A stretch of 64,000 bases of DNA from Gymnogyps californianus (GCF_018139145.2 NC_059477.1:17285522-17349521), one strand, 5' to 3'. Counted from the first letter of the stretch, positions 11,678 to 24,109 are shown. Numbers and translations: made by a program. The notes: generated by a model not told the origin, from the sequence alone.

Positions 11678-12890
11678 CTTTTTTGGGGAAGGAGAAGAAA
11701 TGAGGCAGAGTTAACACAACAGGCAGGACTCTCTCTTGCCATTCCCCAAGTTCCAGAGAACACTTGAATCGGTGACAAATCCGTTTCACTGAGAAATTAA
11801 CCAAAATATACCTCTTTGTCTCGTCCCCAAGGGCTGCAGTTTGACAGCTACAAAGCAATATTTACACTTCTGAAAATACAGATATTTCCAATTTTTAAGC
11901 CCACTCGCATTTTTTTCATACTTTAAACAATATGCCGATTGTCGACTTTGTTCTAAGGCATGAGACAGATTTAGTAGGGTACTTAGGCAATGAACATTAA
12001 TAACTTATGACACATTGTAAATAACAGACCTCACTGAAAATGTTTTTTTAAAAAGTCACTAATACCCTGTAAATATTTACACTGGAGCAGAGCATTTTAT
12101 TGGGTCCAAACGCCAGATCCCCCCTCTCCCCCTCTCTCCGAGAAAATATATTGCCAATAACACTTGGGTTGATTTCAGATGGAAATGTACACTTGCTCTG
12201 TGCATTTAAAGGGCTGGGCTGGGGGGGGGGGGGGGGGGGAGGGGGGCGGGGGTACGAGAGGTTTTTTTGGTGGTGGTGGTGGTTTGTTGTTTTTTTTTTT
12301 TTTGAAAGGGAAAAACCCCAAGATGCATTTAAAGCAACTCGGGCAGCAGCAGCCCCGGTTATTTACATGGCCAGCAGCGAGAACTGCATTTGGCCACCAC
12401 AGAGCTGCCGGAGGGGGAAGAAGCATAATTCAAACTGCACCTTCTGCACAGCTCTCCCCGCCGCCGCTCCCCGCGCAGCTCCACCAGGCAGACCGACATT
12501 TTTCCGCCGATCGGGGAGGGGGGGAGGAGGGGGCTGCCCCGGCGGCCGGGGGGGGCCGAGGAGGAGCGCGGCGGGGAGCTGCGGCAGGGCTGGAGGCGGC
12601 CGCCCGCCCGCCCGGCCGCGCTTTGTGGGGAGAGCCCGGCGCGGCGCGGCTCGGCGCGGCGCGGCTCGGCGCGGCGGGCGGCGGCGGCTCGCCCGGCCCC
12701 GCACCGCACCGTGCGTGTGCACCAAGTGAGGCGTGAACTCAGGCCGGCTCCGCGCCCCCGGCCGCCGCCAGGCAGCGAGCGCCGAAAACAAGAACAAAGC
12801 TCCTCTACCAGCCCCCCCGCCTCCTCCCCGCCTCCCCCCACCGCGCTCGCCCAGCCGCCGCGGCAGCCGCCTCGCCCGCCTCTCCCTTAC
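11678..12890 (-). other. UBE2E3: UBE2E3 intron 1
   Basis: A 1,213-bp intron between the inferred donor at 12890 and the confirmed acceptor at 11678. The right half is CpG island and low-complexity sequence; the left half is AT-rich. No exon or repeat family was recognised in it. Confidence 0.7.
12221..12303. repeat. Compound low-complexity tract: G19, G-rich, (GGT)5, T14
   Basis: G19 at 12221-12239, more G runs to about 12252, five GGT units at 12269-12283, then T14 at 12290-12303. It lies inside UBE2E3 intron 1, at the edge of the CpG island. On the transcribed minus strand it reads A-rich, then ACC repeats, then C-rich. Homopolymer lengths may be unreliable in an assembly. Confidence 0.93.
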
Positions 12891-13030
12891 CTTCGCCGGC
12901 GTCCTGTCCCGCTGCTGGGTCGGAGGGGCGGGATGGCGGGGGGCCGGGCCGGGCCCGCGGCGCCCGAGGAGGGGACGGAGGCGGCCGGGGGGCTATACGG
13001 CGGCGGCGGCGGCTCTGTGGCCGGGCAGTG
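12891..13030 (-). other. UBE2E3: UBE2E3 non-coding first exon (5' UTR); right-hand limit uncertain
   Basis: The coding exon at 11677 begins with an acceptor, so a 5' UTR exon must lie upstream on the minus strand. The best donor in the CpG island is at 12890-12889, in context GCGAAG|GTAAGG, a near-perfect consensus. That places the exon's last base at 12891 and makes intron 1 1,213 bp long. The transcription start cannot be read from sequence: there is no TATA box, and GC-rich island promoters usually start at several sites. The 13030 limit is a placeholder within the island. A weaker donor (GAG|GTAATG, exon end 13798) could serve an alternative upstream first exon. Confidence 0.7.
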
Positions 13031-13180
13031 TGGAACATTGAGAGCCGGAGCAGGGGGGGACGGGGGGAGGCGCGGTGCGGCCCCGCGGCCGGCGGGTGGC
13101 GCTGGCGGGCCCCGCTCTGCGGCGCGGGCTCCCGCGGCGGGCCGGGGGGCCGGGGCGGGGGGCGGCGGGCGCGCGCCGGC

Positions 13181-13203
13181 GGGGGCGGGGGCGGGGGAGG
13201 GGG
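13181..13203 (+). other. G-quadruplex motif with four G5 runs
   Basis: Four runs of five G separated by single bases (C, C, A), the tightest class of predicted G-quadruplex. The G-rich strand is the plus strand, which would be the template if UBE2E3 transcription starts upstream of it. The same bases make overlapping GC boxes for Sp/KLF factors, so either reading could apply. Confidence 0.85.
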
Positions 13204-13460
13204 CGCCGGCCGCCCCGGGCCTCCCGCCCCCGCCCGCCGCCGCGCCTGCGGCCGCCGCCGCGCCGCCGGCGGAGCTCCCGGCGAGCGGGGGGAGGGGAGA
13301 GGGGGCGCTCGCTCCCGCCCGGCGGCCGCCGGAGCGCGCCCCCCTCCGGGCCGAGCGCGCGCAGGCGCTCTCCCGCCGCGGCCGAGGGCGCGCGTGCTCC
13401 GGGCCGGGCAAGGACAAAGCGGCGGCGCGCGGGGGGGGGGGTGGCCCTCGACGGCCGCTT

Positions 13461-13512
13461 GGCCCGGCCCGGCCCGGCCCGGCCCGGCCCGGCCCGGCCC
13501 GGCCCGGCCCGG
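13461..13512. repeat. GGCCC pentanucleotide microsatellite, about 10 units
   Basis: Ten uninterrupted GGCCC units followed by GGC, within the CpG island and roughly 570 bp upstream of the inferred exon 1 donor. Each strand alternates G and C runs, so the tract could form hairpins and is likely to be length-variable and hard to sequence accurately. Confidence 0.97.
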
Positions 13513-13745
13513 CTCGCGGCCTGCCTCCGCCGCGGCCGCCGGCTCAGCCCGGGTCCCGACGGGCTCCTGCTTCCAGCCCGCCGGCGCCTGCGGGGCGCCA
13601 CCGCGGGCTTCGCCAGGCCGGTGCCCACCGACGGCTGCACCTCGGTGGGGGCCGTGGGGCCTCTGCAACCCCCGGCCTCCTCAGCCGCCCCGGCCTCGCA
13701 CCTCACGCCTCGCCTCGCGCCCGGTGTCGGGGTAGGGAGAGACGC

Positions 13746-16700
13746 TGGCCGCTGACACAGGAGCGGGACTGTTGGTGGTTTCTCCCCCCACCATTACCTC
13801 CCGCACGTATTGCCCTCCAAAAAATCTCCGCTCTTGGCACATCTTCACACATGGGAACCGGAGAAACTCTGGCGTCTGGCGTCATGTCTCTGCGGGAGCC
13901 CAAGCACTGGAGTGGCGGCCCTGGCTGTCCCGCCAGCCAAGCCCTGCACGGGGCTGAGGAGACCCAACGTGCCAGGAGAGCCTGCGTCGTAAACCTGCTG
14001 TTGCACCCCTGCTGCAGTAAGAGTGCCACCCTGCAGCCTCACCACTCCTAACAGGAGTATTCAGGATTAAAAACAGAATTAGGAGTTGTTCTGTGAGCAG
14101 CCAGCGTGCCAAATTCTGAATGTTTTAAAGAGCAAAGGTGATAATCGATAGCTGTTGCAGTAGGTGTCACAGGAAGATAGTATAGGATGGAGATTTAGTT
14201 TATTTTCTGGCTCGTTATGAATGCGCTGTTCTGGTGTGTAGTTGACCAGGTTTTCATGCCGTGTGCCTGGAGTACGCCGTGTGGTAAAAGCAATCCACCA
14301 ATTGAAATAATGTAGATATTCCAAACTTAGATCCTGATCATACTGGCAATAAAATCCACTTGTAAAAGAAGATGTATTCGATCTGTGAAAAGTAGATGAG
14401 GTTGTGGATAACTGGCTTCAGCAGAGAAGGAATTAACAACTACTGTAAATGTTTGTGCAATTTACATGAAATCTCAGGCTAACGTTGCTGTCCAGGACAA
14501 GGGCTTTCACCTCGATGGCTTTTGCCTCAAGGGCTTTCATTATCAACAGCCTAAGGACTTAAAACTACTGTGTTTTCTTACCTTGTGCAGGATCAAGGGG
14601 TCAGAGAGCCTATATTGTGCTCTGGAGGGAATAAACAATCGGTGTGTCAGGGAATACCCTTCTCTGGGTAGCTGAAGTTAGCTCCGTTGAAAAGAATGCT
14701 GCAGATTTGGTGAGAGAGTTGAATGATGTGATGTGGAGGAATACTGGAGGTTTGTTTGTTAAAATAGGCTATAGAGAATTCCCAGATCACCACTACAGGC
14801 AATTTGCCCCTGAGGTACGCTGTAGAAAATTCCTAGCATAAACAGTATCTGGCATGATGAGCAATCTGGGCATAATTAGTAAAAGGGAAGCATGGCAATA
14901 TCAAAAATCTATCAGTCAGCACTGAGAGCCTTTTTTTTTTTCTTCCCCCCCCCGCCCCCCATTCTGTTGATGATGCTCAAGATGAGGCTTGCTGGAGCTT
15001 TGAAAGTCAGGATTAAGTGTTTAAATTTTTATTTTATTTCAGGTGAAAATTAACACAGGCGTCCAAAAAAAAGTACTAGAAGAGTGTGCATCTACAAAAT
15101 GAAAGTAAGTAGATTGGTCAAGGGTTGCACGCTGCGTCAGCTACTACACGTTCTGTGGCTTCTGTGGCTTTCAGGATACAAAGTGAAAATAAAGAAAGCC
15201 CATTTAACAGAGACTAATTGAAAAGCCAGCCTAGATTTTATTTTTTCCCAGCCTTTTGTACCTTATTGAAACAGATATACTACAGCAACGTGTGGATATA
15301 ACAGATGTTTATTTGAATGAATATTCATTCATTTGACATCAGGTCTCAAAGGATGACACTTTCTTCTTACGAGGTTGTATTTTCCTTGGGTATGTTTGTT
15401 ATGTTGTCAGCCATAGAAGAAGTACTGTGCTGAGAGGTATGGTACAGTTTGAAGGAGAGGGAGAAATGCCAATTTTAATAGCCATTGTTACAAAGCTACA
15501 TATCATGATCTCTCTGGCTTTTCATATCCCTTGTGATTTGACATCAGTGTAATTTTAACTGATGTACCCATCATGAATCCTTTTTCTCTGCCAGTTTATT
15601 GGGTACTTGAACTGTGGAAGTGCAGCTGATACTGTGAAGTGCGGAGCCTTCCTAAGGACCATTCAGACTTGTCTGAACAGTCCTGGGCACTCAGGAGTGG
15701 GTGAGGCCTGCATTTTTTCCCCAATCAGTTGCCTTTGTTGTTTGTGTTTTGTTTGGTTTTGGTTTTTTACAAGCCCTGCTCCCAAAGGTGATTGATGTTT
15801 TTTCAGAAGCCCGGTGTCTTTTTGGGTATGTCTCCATCCCTGTTCTGTCAAAGCACAGGTATGAAGTTACTGTCAGCATGCGGGGGTTTAACAGCTGCTT
15901 TGGGCTGCACAGACATCTGAAAATACTTTTCTAGGTTTAGGAATTCACAGTTCAGTCTCCTCCATCTGACATGAAATTCTGTGATAGCCAACAACTCAAT
16001 GCGTGGCACCAGAACTAGGGTGAAAGGCGTTTTCCGCTTCTCACAAGAAAACTATGAGGGATGGAAAAATCATTGCTTGATCTCCTTGCCCCTACTATTT
16101 TAAGGGTGTACAGATGGTAAAATAAGGCCAGCATACATTTTTCGTGATTAAGAGCAGCTCAATTGAAAATACTGCTTAATGTTTACAGTCGTATACTCCA
16201 TCTTCTTTATCACAAAATCATTGTTTCCTGACAGTAAACATATCTCCACCTAGCAATGCATCTTTCTGTTCCATGTGTGTTCCCATACCAGACTGTGTTG
16301 TTAAAGCACCTGTTGGAGCTCTACTACAACGCCACAGCTAGATGGGCACGAACTGCAGAACCAGGAAATGAACAAAATTTTTTTTTTTAAAGTAGATGGG
16401 GTAAAATTTAGATTGTGTTTTTATTAGTAATTAGTGTCATAGTAGCAACCAGTGCTCCTTGTAAGGTAGATCCTGTACAAATATCCAGCGTGTCTTTTCC
16501 CAAGATAACTGACAATTTTAACAGAGAGAGATAGGAAAGTAGATTAGGCAAAAACCTTGGGCCAGGAAGAGATGCAGTGACTTACAGAACTGAGTGCAGG
16601 AAGCCTGCTACAGAGTCAGTAATTGCAGCTCATCCTGTTGTGCCTTGAACTTAAAATCACTACCATAAATAAGATTATGTTTACATTGTGATGCTATAGG

Positions 16701-18779
16701 TTCATTTGGGTTTGTGAATGAAAAATAAGCCCCTAAAGAACAATGTTCCTACTATGTTTCAATTAATTTGTATCCTCCAGAATTTACAAGAAAAGCAGAG
16801 GCAATTTTTTTGTCCTCAAACCGAGAAGTAAAGTAAGTGTGGCAGTGGGCAGGAACCAACTGTTAGGAAACCACCTCCCAGTCCCTTTGTCAGCTTGTGT
16901 TTAGCCCATCTGTTGGCTTTGTATTGCCACCTTATAAATCCTGGCATGGGAATATGGTGGAGGAAGGATGGGGAAGGGGGTGCGGGGAAGGGATGAAGGC
17001 AAGAGCCAGAACACTACTGTGCTTCAGTTGTTCTTGTTTGAAGAATAACTTTTTGGAGGCTGTTGTGGCTCAGCAATAGTCCTGAGACTGCTCTAATGCG
17101 CACTGTCACGAGGCCTGGAACTCGGGATGCTTAGAGGAGTTTTCAGGATATCTTTACTTTCTCTGGATCCTTATGTGCTTGAATAAAGCACATAACTGTA
17201 TTTTAACACAGGAGTTAGCTAGTTAGCCAGGGTTCTTTATAGTGTTGAACACTGCTGTATCTAAATCTGTAGAGAAATACTTAACATGTTAAAGCACTAC
17301 AGGTATTAATTAATCTTCATCGTAATCCTATGAAGTAGATAGTAAGTTCTGCTCTATGGTATACATTGTATTTGACAGTTGTTTTTTACACACTAAAAGA
17401 CTAAATGGTCAGTTGAGTACTAGTTTTTAATGGGCAGATTAGCGTTAAGCACTTAAAAAACATAACAGGTAAATCCATGTTTTTGAAGCACAAAGTCATG
17501 TAGAAATGTTTTTATTTCAGTGTTCCCATGGAGTGCTTGTGTTTTATTGTGTAAATTCTTTCCTTGTGTGTGGATTATTGATGCAAGAAAAAACCATAAT
17601 GGCCCCTTTGGAGTTCCTGTAGTCATTCATATGAATCCAGTGTCTGTGCATGTCAAATGAGTATTAGTGCTTTAAAAAAATCCATACTTCTTTTGTTGAA
17701 AGCAGCTTGTATTAGCCAGCTTTTAACCTCTATAATTTTCATTTTACTTGGAAAGCTGTAAGAAAAGTGAGAAAAATTAAATAGAGAGAATTCTGGTGGG
17801 ATTGGTCTGTCTACTGGACAAAGTAATCTGTACTTCGTAAGGGTATTTCCCTCTATAAATAAGCATTATTTCAGTGAGTATTCATCTGCAAGCAAAGTCA
17901 TGAAGAGAATTTTTTTTCCTTGAAATTTTAATTGAAAAAATGTCCTTGATGTATATATGTGGGTAGTTGCAGCTTGCTTTAACACAGGCTTAATTTTTAG
18001 TACGGTATCATGAATGTTTGACTAGAGTAGAGTAAAATGCAAATACTGGCAGACTTTTACCTGTAGCAAAGTGTGAGAACGATAGGTCTATAAGCAACTT
18101 CAGAAATTCCATAAAACCATTTTGTGGTGTATATTCGACAGTGTAGTGTGTAAATCATAAGTTAGGGAGAACTTGGCTCTGCAGATACAACCGTGGCAGA
18201 CCAGCATTCTCGGAAAACTTTCAGTGTGAGAATCTGCCCCTTTTCTGCACATGGGCCATAGTAAAATAATGCTGTCATTCTCAGTGTGTGATATTCTGCT
18301 ATGAAAGTAGTAGCTGTTGTAGTGAATAATGTTGAAGGCCTAGTAAACTTCTCGTTTCCCTGTTACAAATAGAGATATTCTACCCCTAAACCATTTCAGA
18401 TTAAATTATCTATAAGTATATGCACAAGCCATATATCTTAGTGCTATCTACAGACTGCTTATATTGGAAACCTTTGGCTCCATAAAACCTTTGGCTCCAA
18501 AAGACCAAAGTTTGAGTGAAAGCAGAAAGTTAATAGGCTGATAGTAATAGAGCTAATATCCTCATTCATGCCAGCCAGAAGGCAGCAAGATAATTACAAA
18601 GTCAAACTCACTTGACCGAGTTGAGGTCAGAAGGAAACATACACATGGGGCAGGCATTATTCATAAACTGATTGATGTTTAAAAAAAAAAAATAATTAAA
18701 ATTTACATGACGAAATTGGTCCATCCTGAGGGTGTTATTAAAAAAAAAAAAGATCCTGGACAGCTCCTTATTGCTTCAG
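13746..18779. other. Gene-poor flank upstream of UBE2E3, no gene recognised
   Basis: AT-rich unique sequence. The first 300 bases grade out of the CpG island and include a possible plus-strand donor (GCA|GTAAGAG near 14017) that a divergent non-coding transcript could use. A short direct repeat, AAGGGCTTTCA, appears at 14499 and 14530. No coding exon or repeat family is evident beyond this. Confidence 0.7.
14931..14960. repeat. Polypyrimidine tract (T11, then C-rich)
   Basis: T11 followed by CTT and runs of C interrupted by one G, in the flank right of the CpG island. Confidence 0.95.
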
Positions 18780-19150
18780 TCTGGCTAACCTATTTCCCTG
18801 GGGTTAGGTGGGTAAAAGATTTCCTTCATCACCTTTAGGGCTGGCGACAATTGGCACAAACAGCTTTATCTGGCTTATCAGCAGTTTGACACATGACCCC
18901 CGACAGGCTCTTCAAATTCTGGTTTCTGACATCCCATCCAAGAGGAAGGAACCAATCAGCATTTAAAGAAAATCTTACAAATCCCTGAGAGCAGTCGCAC
19001 CCTTTAGTGATGAGTCACGGTGCTTTACATTTGCCTGCCTGGAAAGCCTGTGACACTTCTGAATGCACCCTAATTATAGGGTAAGGCCCATACATATTTC
19101 CCATTATCATGTCTGCACTGGATAAAAGGCCAGCTTGGCTGATCGCCTGT
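18780..19150. promoter_or_regulatory. Candidate regulatory block: GATA pair, CCAAT, AP-1
   Basis: Moderately GC-rich island in AT-rich flank, about 6 kb upstream of the UBE2E3 promoter. It contains two GATA-type sites (TTATCT at 18866-18871, CTTATCA at 18874-18880), a CCAAT box (18952-18956) and a perfect AP-1 site TGAGTCA (19011-19017). The combination is typical of distal enhancers, but each motif is short and could occur by chance. Confidence 0.35.
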
Positions 19151-22100
19151 TCTACAATAAAGAAGCAATACCTTTTTTAGCGTATAAAGATCAGGATTAC
19201 CAAAGACTCCTGTGGAGTAGCTTTGTGGCATCTTGCTTTTTGACTAGGAACATTACTGTCTGCATTTATCCACTCCCTTCCTGCTGTAGGAGCCCTAATC
19301 TCCCACAAAGGGACAGGAAAGACAGGTCAGGGCCCGATCATGATAAATCACCGCTGCAAATAACTGGGCAGGGCTGATCTTCCACAGCCTGGACTCCTGA
19401 GCGTGCTGGGCAGCCTCTGCAATAGGAGTAGGTGTTACAACTCCCTCTTGCAGCAGTCTCTCTTGTGCCCTGGTCAGTGGGAGTTGTTCCCATAGCAGTC
19501 GCAGCAGGAGCAAATGTGTGTCAGGAATGGATCTCCACGGTGGTGGTGAGGGCTGAGAGGGGAGGACAACCCTGGCTGAAGAGCTTCCACATATTTGCTC
19601 TGTTACCTCCCCTGCTGGAGCAGTCACATCCAAGCGGAGAGCCTGGGTGGTGCTATCTTAAATAATTGTAGCTAAAGCCATCTGGGATGGAAAGTCAGGC
19701 CCTGGAGATACACTAGAAAAACTCAAGGGCAAGAATGGATTGAATCCTGCAGGGTAGGTGGGGAGTTTATGTTTATCATTGAGCATGTTGAAAGGTTCCT
19801 CTGAAATATTTGAGTGGTGAAGTGGTGCAGACTTAGAAATGAGCTGCTTTTAGTGTTACAGTCATTTTTATCACCCCCATCTGTGTGATGTCAAGATGTG
19901 ACTCTCTTCAAGTAGCTCTTTTAGTATCACCAGTGAGAAATCTTTGCACAGGAAAGAAGTTATGATTAGCAGGTGTGAGACCAGTCTGATTTTAGTCTTG
20001 TCCCATGGTTTCAACAATAAACTCTTCTTTCAGCTTTTGATTCTTTTTATAATGAGCATTTCCATTTTACAGTTTTGAGCAACATCCTCCTTCCAAGTGA
20101 GAACTGAACCAGGCTCCCTCTGGAGTCCCTCATTACTGCTAGGCTGGCTGGGTAGCAGCTGATGGATGAGTGTCCTTCCTGGCCAGCCACGTGTGCTGTC
20201 TCTACTGCACTCCCAGCAGAGAATGAGAGATCAAGGATGTTCTCCATGCCCCTGCAGAGAGTGCAGTTATTTCTCAAGTTGCTTTTGTCTTAAATACCCA
20301 TTGTGTCATTTCCCTACCTTTAGTCACACGTATGTCAACAGACTGACTGTTGTGTGTTTTCCAGTGCAGTAATCCCAGCTGCTACTGGAGCCCTCCTTCA
20401 CAATGCGACGTGGCACTGCAGTGCGTGCTTCTACTTACAATGTTTAATAAATATGTAAATTAACCTACTCTATCTCTTCAGGTAGGAGGGTTGTATGACT
20501 GCACTTGTATATCACTGAATATGCTATTCATGAGGATGGCACAGTGTGGAGGGGCAGGAGCTTGAGGTGGAAGTTTGAAATATAATTAGCACAATGAAAA
20601 TGTCAGTCAAATCCTAAGTTTAAAGTGTTTTAGTGTTTCCAACCGGAGTTAAGCTGAAATGGTGCTCCTGTGTTCTGCGCAACACTGGTGAGGAAGACTG
20701 GGAAATGTAAGCTTAATTCACACCAGCTCTGTTTGGATCGGTCTAACTATAGCATTGCCTGTTCATACTCGAATTTCTAACAGTTATCTTTTACTACTGC
20801 TTTACTCTGTTCTCACTAATATTTAATGTGAATATTAACGTACTATGTTTTTAAGAGTGCTTTTTGGTTAAATAAAAATAGAGGAGACTGTACTATGCCA
20901 GAACAAATAAGAACAAGGTGCTAACTTCAAAACAGCAGAAAAAAGTATGCCAATGAAGCTGGCATATAACATCAAAAGATTACTTTACTTTGTACTGTAT
21001 CCATGATCTTGAAAGCCATGAAGAAATCTCTCAGGTGTATTCTTATTCCTAAGTTACCTTACGTTGTTTTAATTAATTAGCTAAATGGAGATCATAATTC
21101 CTGAGGTCTGCTTATTTTTGTCCCTGTTTCAGCTATGTGTGAGAATGAACTTTTGGCCTTGGCTGTCAGGCTGATCATGATTTTAAATAGTAATGTTCTT
21201 GCTAGTAGAGTGTATTAATCCTACTAGTGGAAATTTTAAGATAGGGAACGTCTTGGTCAATGGAATCAAATTAATGTAATTTAGTGTTGAACTTGGACAC
21301 GGGTATTTAAAGTTAAGTGTTTAAATGCCAGCACATAAGCAGGTGGCCAGATTGTTTAAAAAAGGCTGGTAACTCCCATCAATAGTTTACATATGAGATC
21401 TTCTAATATCCGGTATAGATATCCGACATATTGGTGTGGTACTTTCCTGTCTCAGCATCAAACCAAGGATAAAGGAGATGTAGAACCAAAATGGTTCCGT
21501 TAGTCAGAATTGGTTAAAGCATATCCATTTAATAATGGACATTTTGCAATGTGCATTTTAAGTCTCCGGAGTACATTTTTCCTATTTAATTATCTTTCTC
21601 AAACTTAACTTTGAAATAGTATGGTGCTCATATAATTCTGGCTGAAACACTTGTTTGATACCTCTTTCAATGAAGAAATACAGTGACATTAAGATTAATT
21701 TTATCAAATTAATAGCTATTAAACTTTCGTGACATGGATAAGTGACTCAGAATGTGTGAAATCCTGAAGCAAACAAAAATCTTTCTAATGATACATTATT
21801 TTTCATTGGTTTCTTGTACCAAAGAAGCAGTGAAGTCAGTCTTTACGTTCCCAAATTTATCTTTCACAGAATCCTACCCAACAAGTAGACGTGTACATGA
21901 AAAAAGAGTTTTAAAAGTGCAAATCAACTTTTCTTTGCATTTTTTCTTAGCAGTTAATATGCTATTGATGGGGTCATTCTGAACTATCAAAAAGCACAGT
22001 TCATACAAGTAATGTCCAGCAGAATAGGAAGAGGTTTTGTGCTGAGGCTCAGGGCTAACAGGTGATAAGCTGTGGTTCTGCTCCCAGAAAAAAAAGGAAA

Positions 22101-24109
22101 ATGAGAAACGAGTGGGAGAAAGCACCTATCTCCCACTCTACAGTATTCAGATATGTAGATCTCCATTAACATTGTCCTTTACCACACATTGATGCAAAAA
22201 AAACCTTACAGAGGTGAATAAATGCACCATGCTCTTGAATAATTATAGGTGAATTGATTATATCTGTTTCTTTTTGTACTTTATTAACAGAAAACTCATG
22301 CTGTTGAGTGCAAGATGCAGAACTGTTGAATTTCGACCTCAGAGCTGATCTACAGCTCCACCCTGACCTTCATTAACAAAACCAGATCAGATGGTGCCAG
22401 CTAGCCAAAGTCAGTCCACTGGGCTGTTCAAAACAGCAAGGAGAGAAGGTATGCTATACCATACAGCCACAAATGCTAAAATGCTAGTAGTATCATTTTA
22501 ACGTATCTACCTTCAAGCCAGCTCTCAGATCTCCCCACAAGAGAGGGTTCCCAAGATTGGTTCTTGTAGGTTTTACATGCTGGTGAAGCTCATTTCCTAA
22601 GACACTTCGGTATTCACACAGACTGTACTCAGACATTCCCAAATCGTCTATCCAATCAGTCACATGATTGTCATTCAGGTGGCCACCTTGGCATATGTTG
22701 GTCACGTCACAAACTCAATTACCAACATAGGTGTGGCCTGAAAAATAAAGTTGCTCACCTACCCTGGTGTGTCTGCCCTCAAACTGAAAATCTTTCAGCT
22801 CAGGTACTTTAAAGCATCCACTAAAGAAAAAATCATCCATTTTTTTCTGAGAATATGGGGCTTCCTGCAGGTGAACACCACTTATAAAAATATTTCACTG
22901 TTCTTCCAGTCTCTTCCTCCATTTTCTAAACAGTGTTGTCAGATATAACAGGAATAAAGCAAATGCAATTTGTGACATAGTTTGCAGGTCATGTAATACT
23001 TGCAGATAAACTTGCAGTTAAACTCTGTCACTGAGGTTTCCACAGTCTGGAATTCAGCTCTCTATAGTATCTTGAGGCTGTGGATTAATTTCTCACACTG
23101 GGCTGAATGCAGTGAACTGTGGAAGGACTGTACTGTAAGGAGACATGAGCGTACTTACCAGAACAGGTCAACCTTCTTTGGCAGGCAGTAATCATGCAGC
23201 AGGCACAGGACTTAATATCCTGCAAAGACGCTGGCAGGTTTCTGGGAAAAGGCACTCCCTAGAAATGTGCAATGTGCCTACTTGTGGTTATGGGTGATGC
23301 CTGTCCACCTTTGCTGCAGGATGCTTCAGCACCTGGCAAAGGAGCTATGAGATTGTCAAGATCTTATCTGAAGAAGCAAACTTGTATTTTGTTCAGCACT
23401 GTGCTCAAGTTAGACCGCTTTTCCTGACATTTCCACATACAACAGAACTTCCAACTAACAAATAAATAGTCTTTTTCCGCCAAGCAGTAGAAAGGGGAGA
23501 TTTCTATTCTGTGTTCAGGTGTACCTGTTCACTAATAGTTACCCTGCTGCCTGGAATCTAAGAGGTTTGCTTCCCTCTGTAGGCTGGCCCTCCACAGAAT
23601 TTGGGTCAGTTTCAGAATATCATTATTAAATTTAAAAGCTTTGTTTTCCAAGTCACTACCTAGAGCAGCTTATTTTCAGACAATGTTCTCTCCTGACATC
23701 TACTTTAGGAACAGCATTTCTCCTAACCTCAAGGATAAGTCTCATGACAGTAGAAGACATTGAAGACTTTCAAACCCCTTGCTGAAACAGATAAGAATGA
23801 TCACAACTTTCACAGCCTTCAGGGTAAAGTATAACATGTTATTTTAGCCCTACTATCCCCACCATGTACACACCTTAAAGCAGCAATGAAGAAAAGAGGA
23901 AAGCAGAAAAGGTCAGAATAGAGAGTGAGAAGAGGAAATAAGTTAGATAAACCCTGTCTAGGGAAAGGAAAGAGCGAATTTGGACTTGTGGCCTGTTGTA
24001 ATATTGGTTATTAATTCTTGAGAGAAGATCATATACTGTGGGAAAGGGCAGCAGAGATTGACAGATGAGATAGATAGCATTGCTGCACTCTGACCCCAGC
24101 AGCCAGAGA
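19151..24109. other. Gene-poor flank, no gene recognised
   Basis: Mostly AT-rich unique sequence; 19300-19660 is somewhat GC-richer and has open frames on both strands without recognisable protein content. Nothing further can be supported. Confidence 0.65.

Larger units (their letters stand above)
12455..13745. promoter_or_regulatory. CpG island, promoter of UBE2E3
   Basis: About 1.3 kb of extremely GC-rich, CpG-dense sequence in an otherwise AT-rich window, placed over the inferred first exon of UBE2E3. It contains many GC boxes (GGGGCGGGG type), an NRF1-like site GCGCGCAGGCGC (13357-13368), a CTCF-like core AGGGGGCGCT (13300-13309), the GGCCC repeat and a G-quadruplex motif. The lack of a TATA box and the dense CpG content fit a broad, housekeeping-type promoter, which suits a ubiquitously used E2 enzyme. 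Long open frames exist on both strands here only because GC-rich DNA has few stop codons; they are rich in Pro, Arg, Gly and Ala and resemble no protein. Divergent transcription to the right is possible, as is common at such islands, but is not shown. Confidence 0.9.

Noticed and set aside
11356..11778. 140-codon minus-strand frame overlapping UBE2E3 exon 2
   Set aside because: It is another frame of the true coding exon plus its introns and crosses both splice sites; the UBE2E3 frame is the one that matches a known protein.
12805..13706. 287- and 237-codon minus-strand frames in the CpG island
   Set aside because: Same low-complexity artefact of stop-poor GC-rich DNA; part is simply the GGCCC repeat read as Pro-Gly-Arg-Ala.
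12711..14051. 446-codon plus-strand open frame through the CpG island
   Set aside because: Pro/Arg/Gly/Ala-rich translation of GC-rich promoter DNA; overlapping long frames exist on both strands, no domain is visible and the first exon of UBE2E3 lies beneath it.
19295..19633. 112-codon minus-strand frame that could be a retroviral or coding relic
   Set aside because: No gag, pol or other motif is recognisable and a competing plus-strand frame exists; left as unassigned flank.
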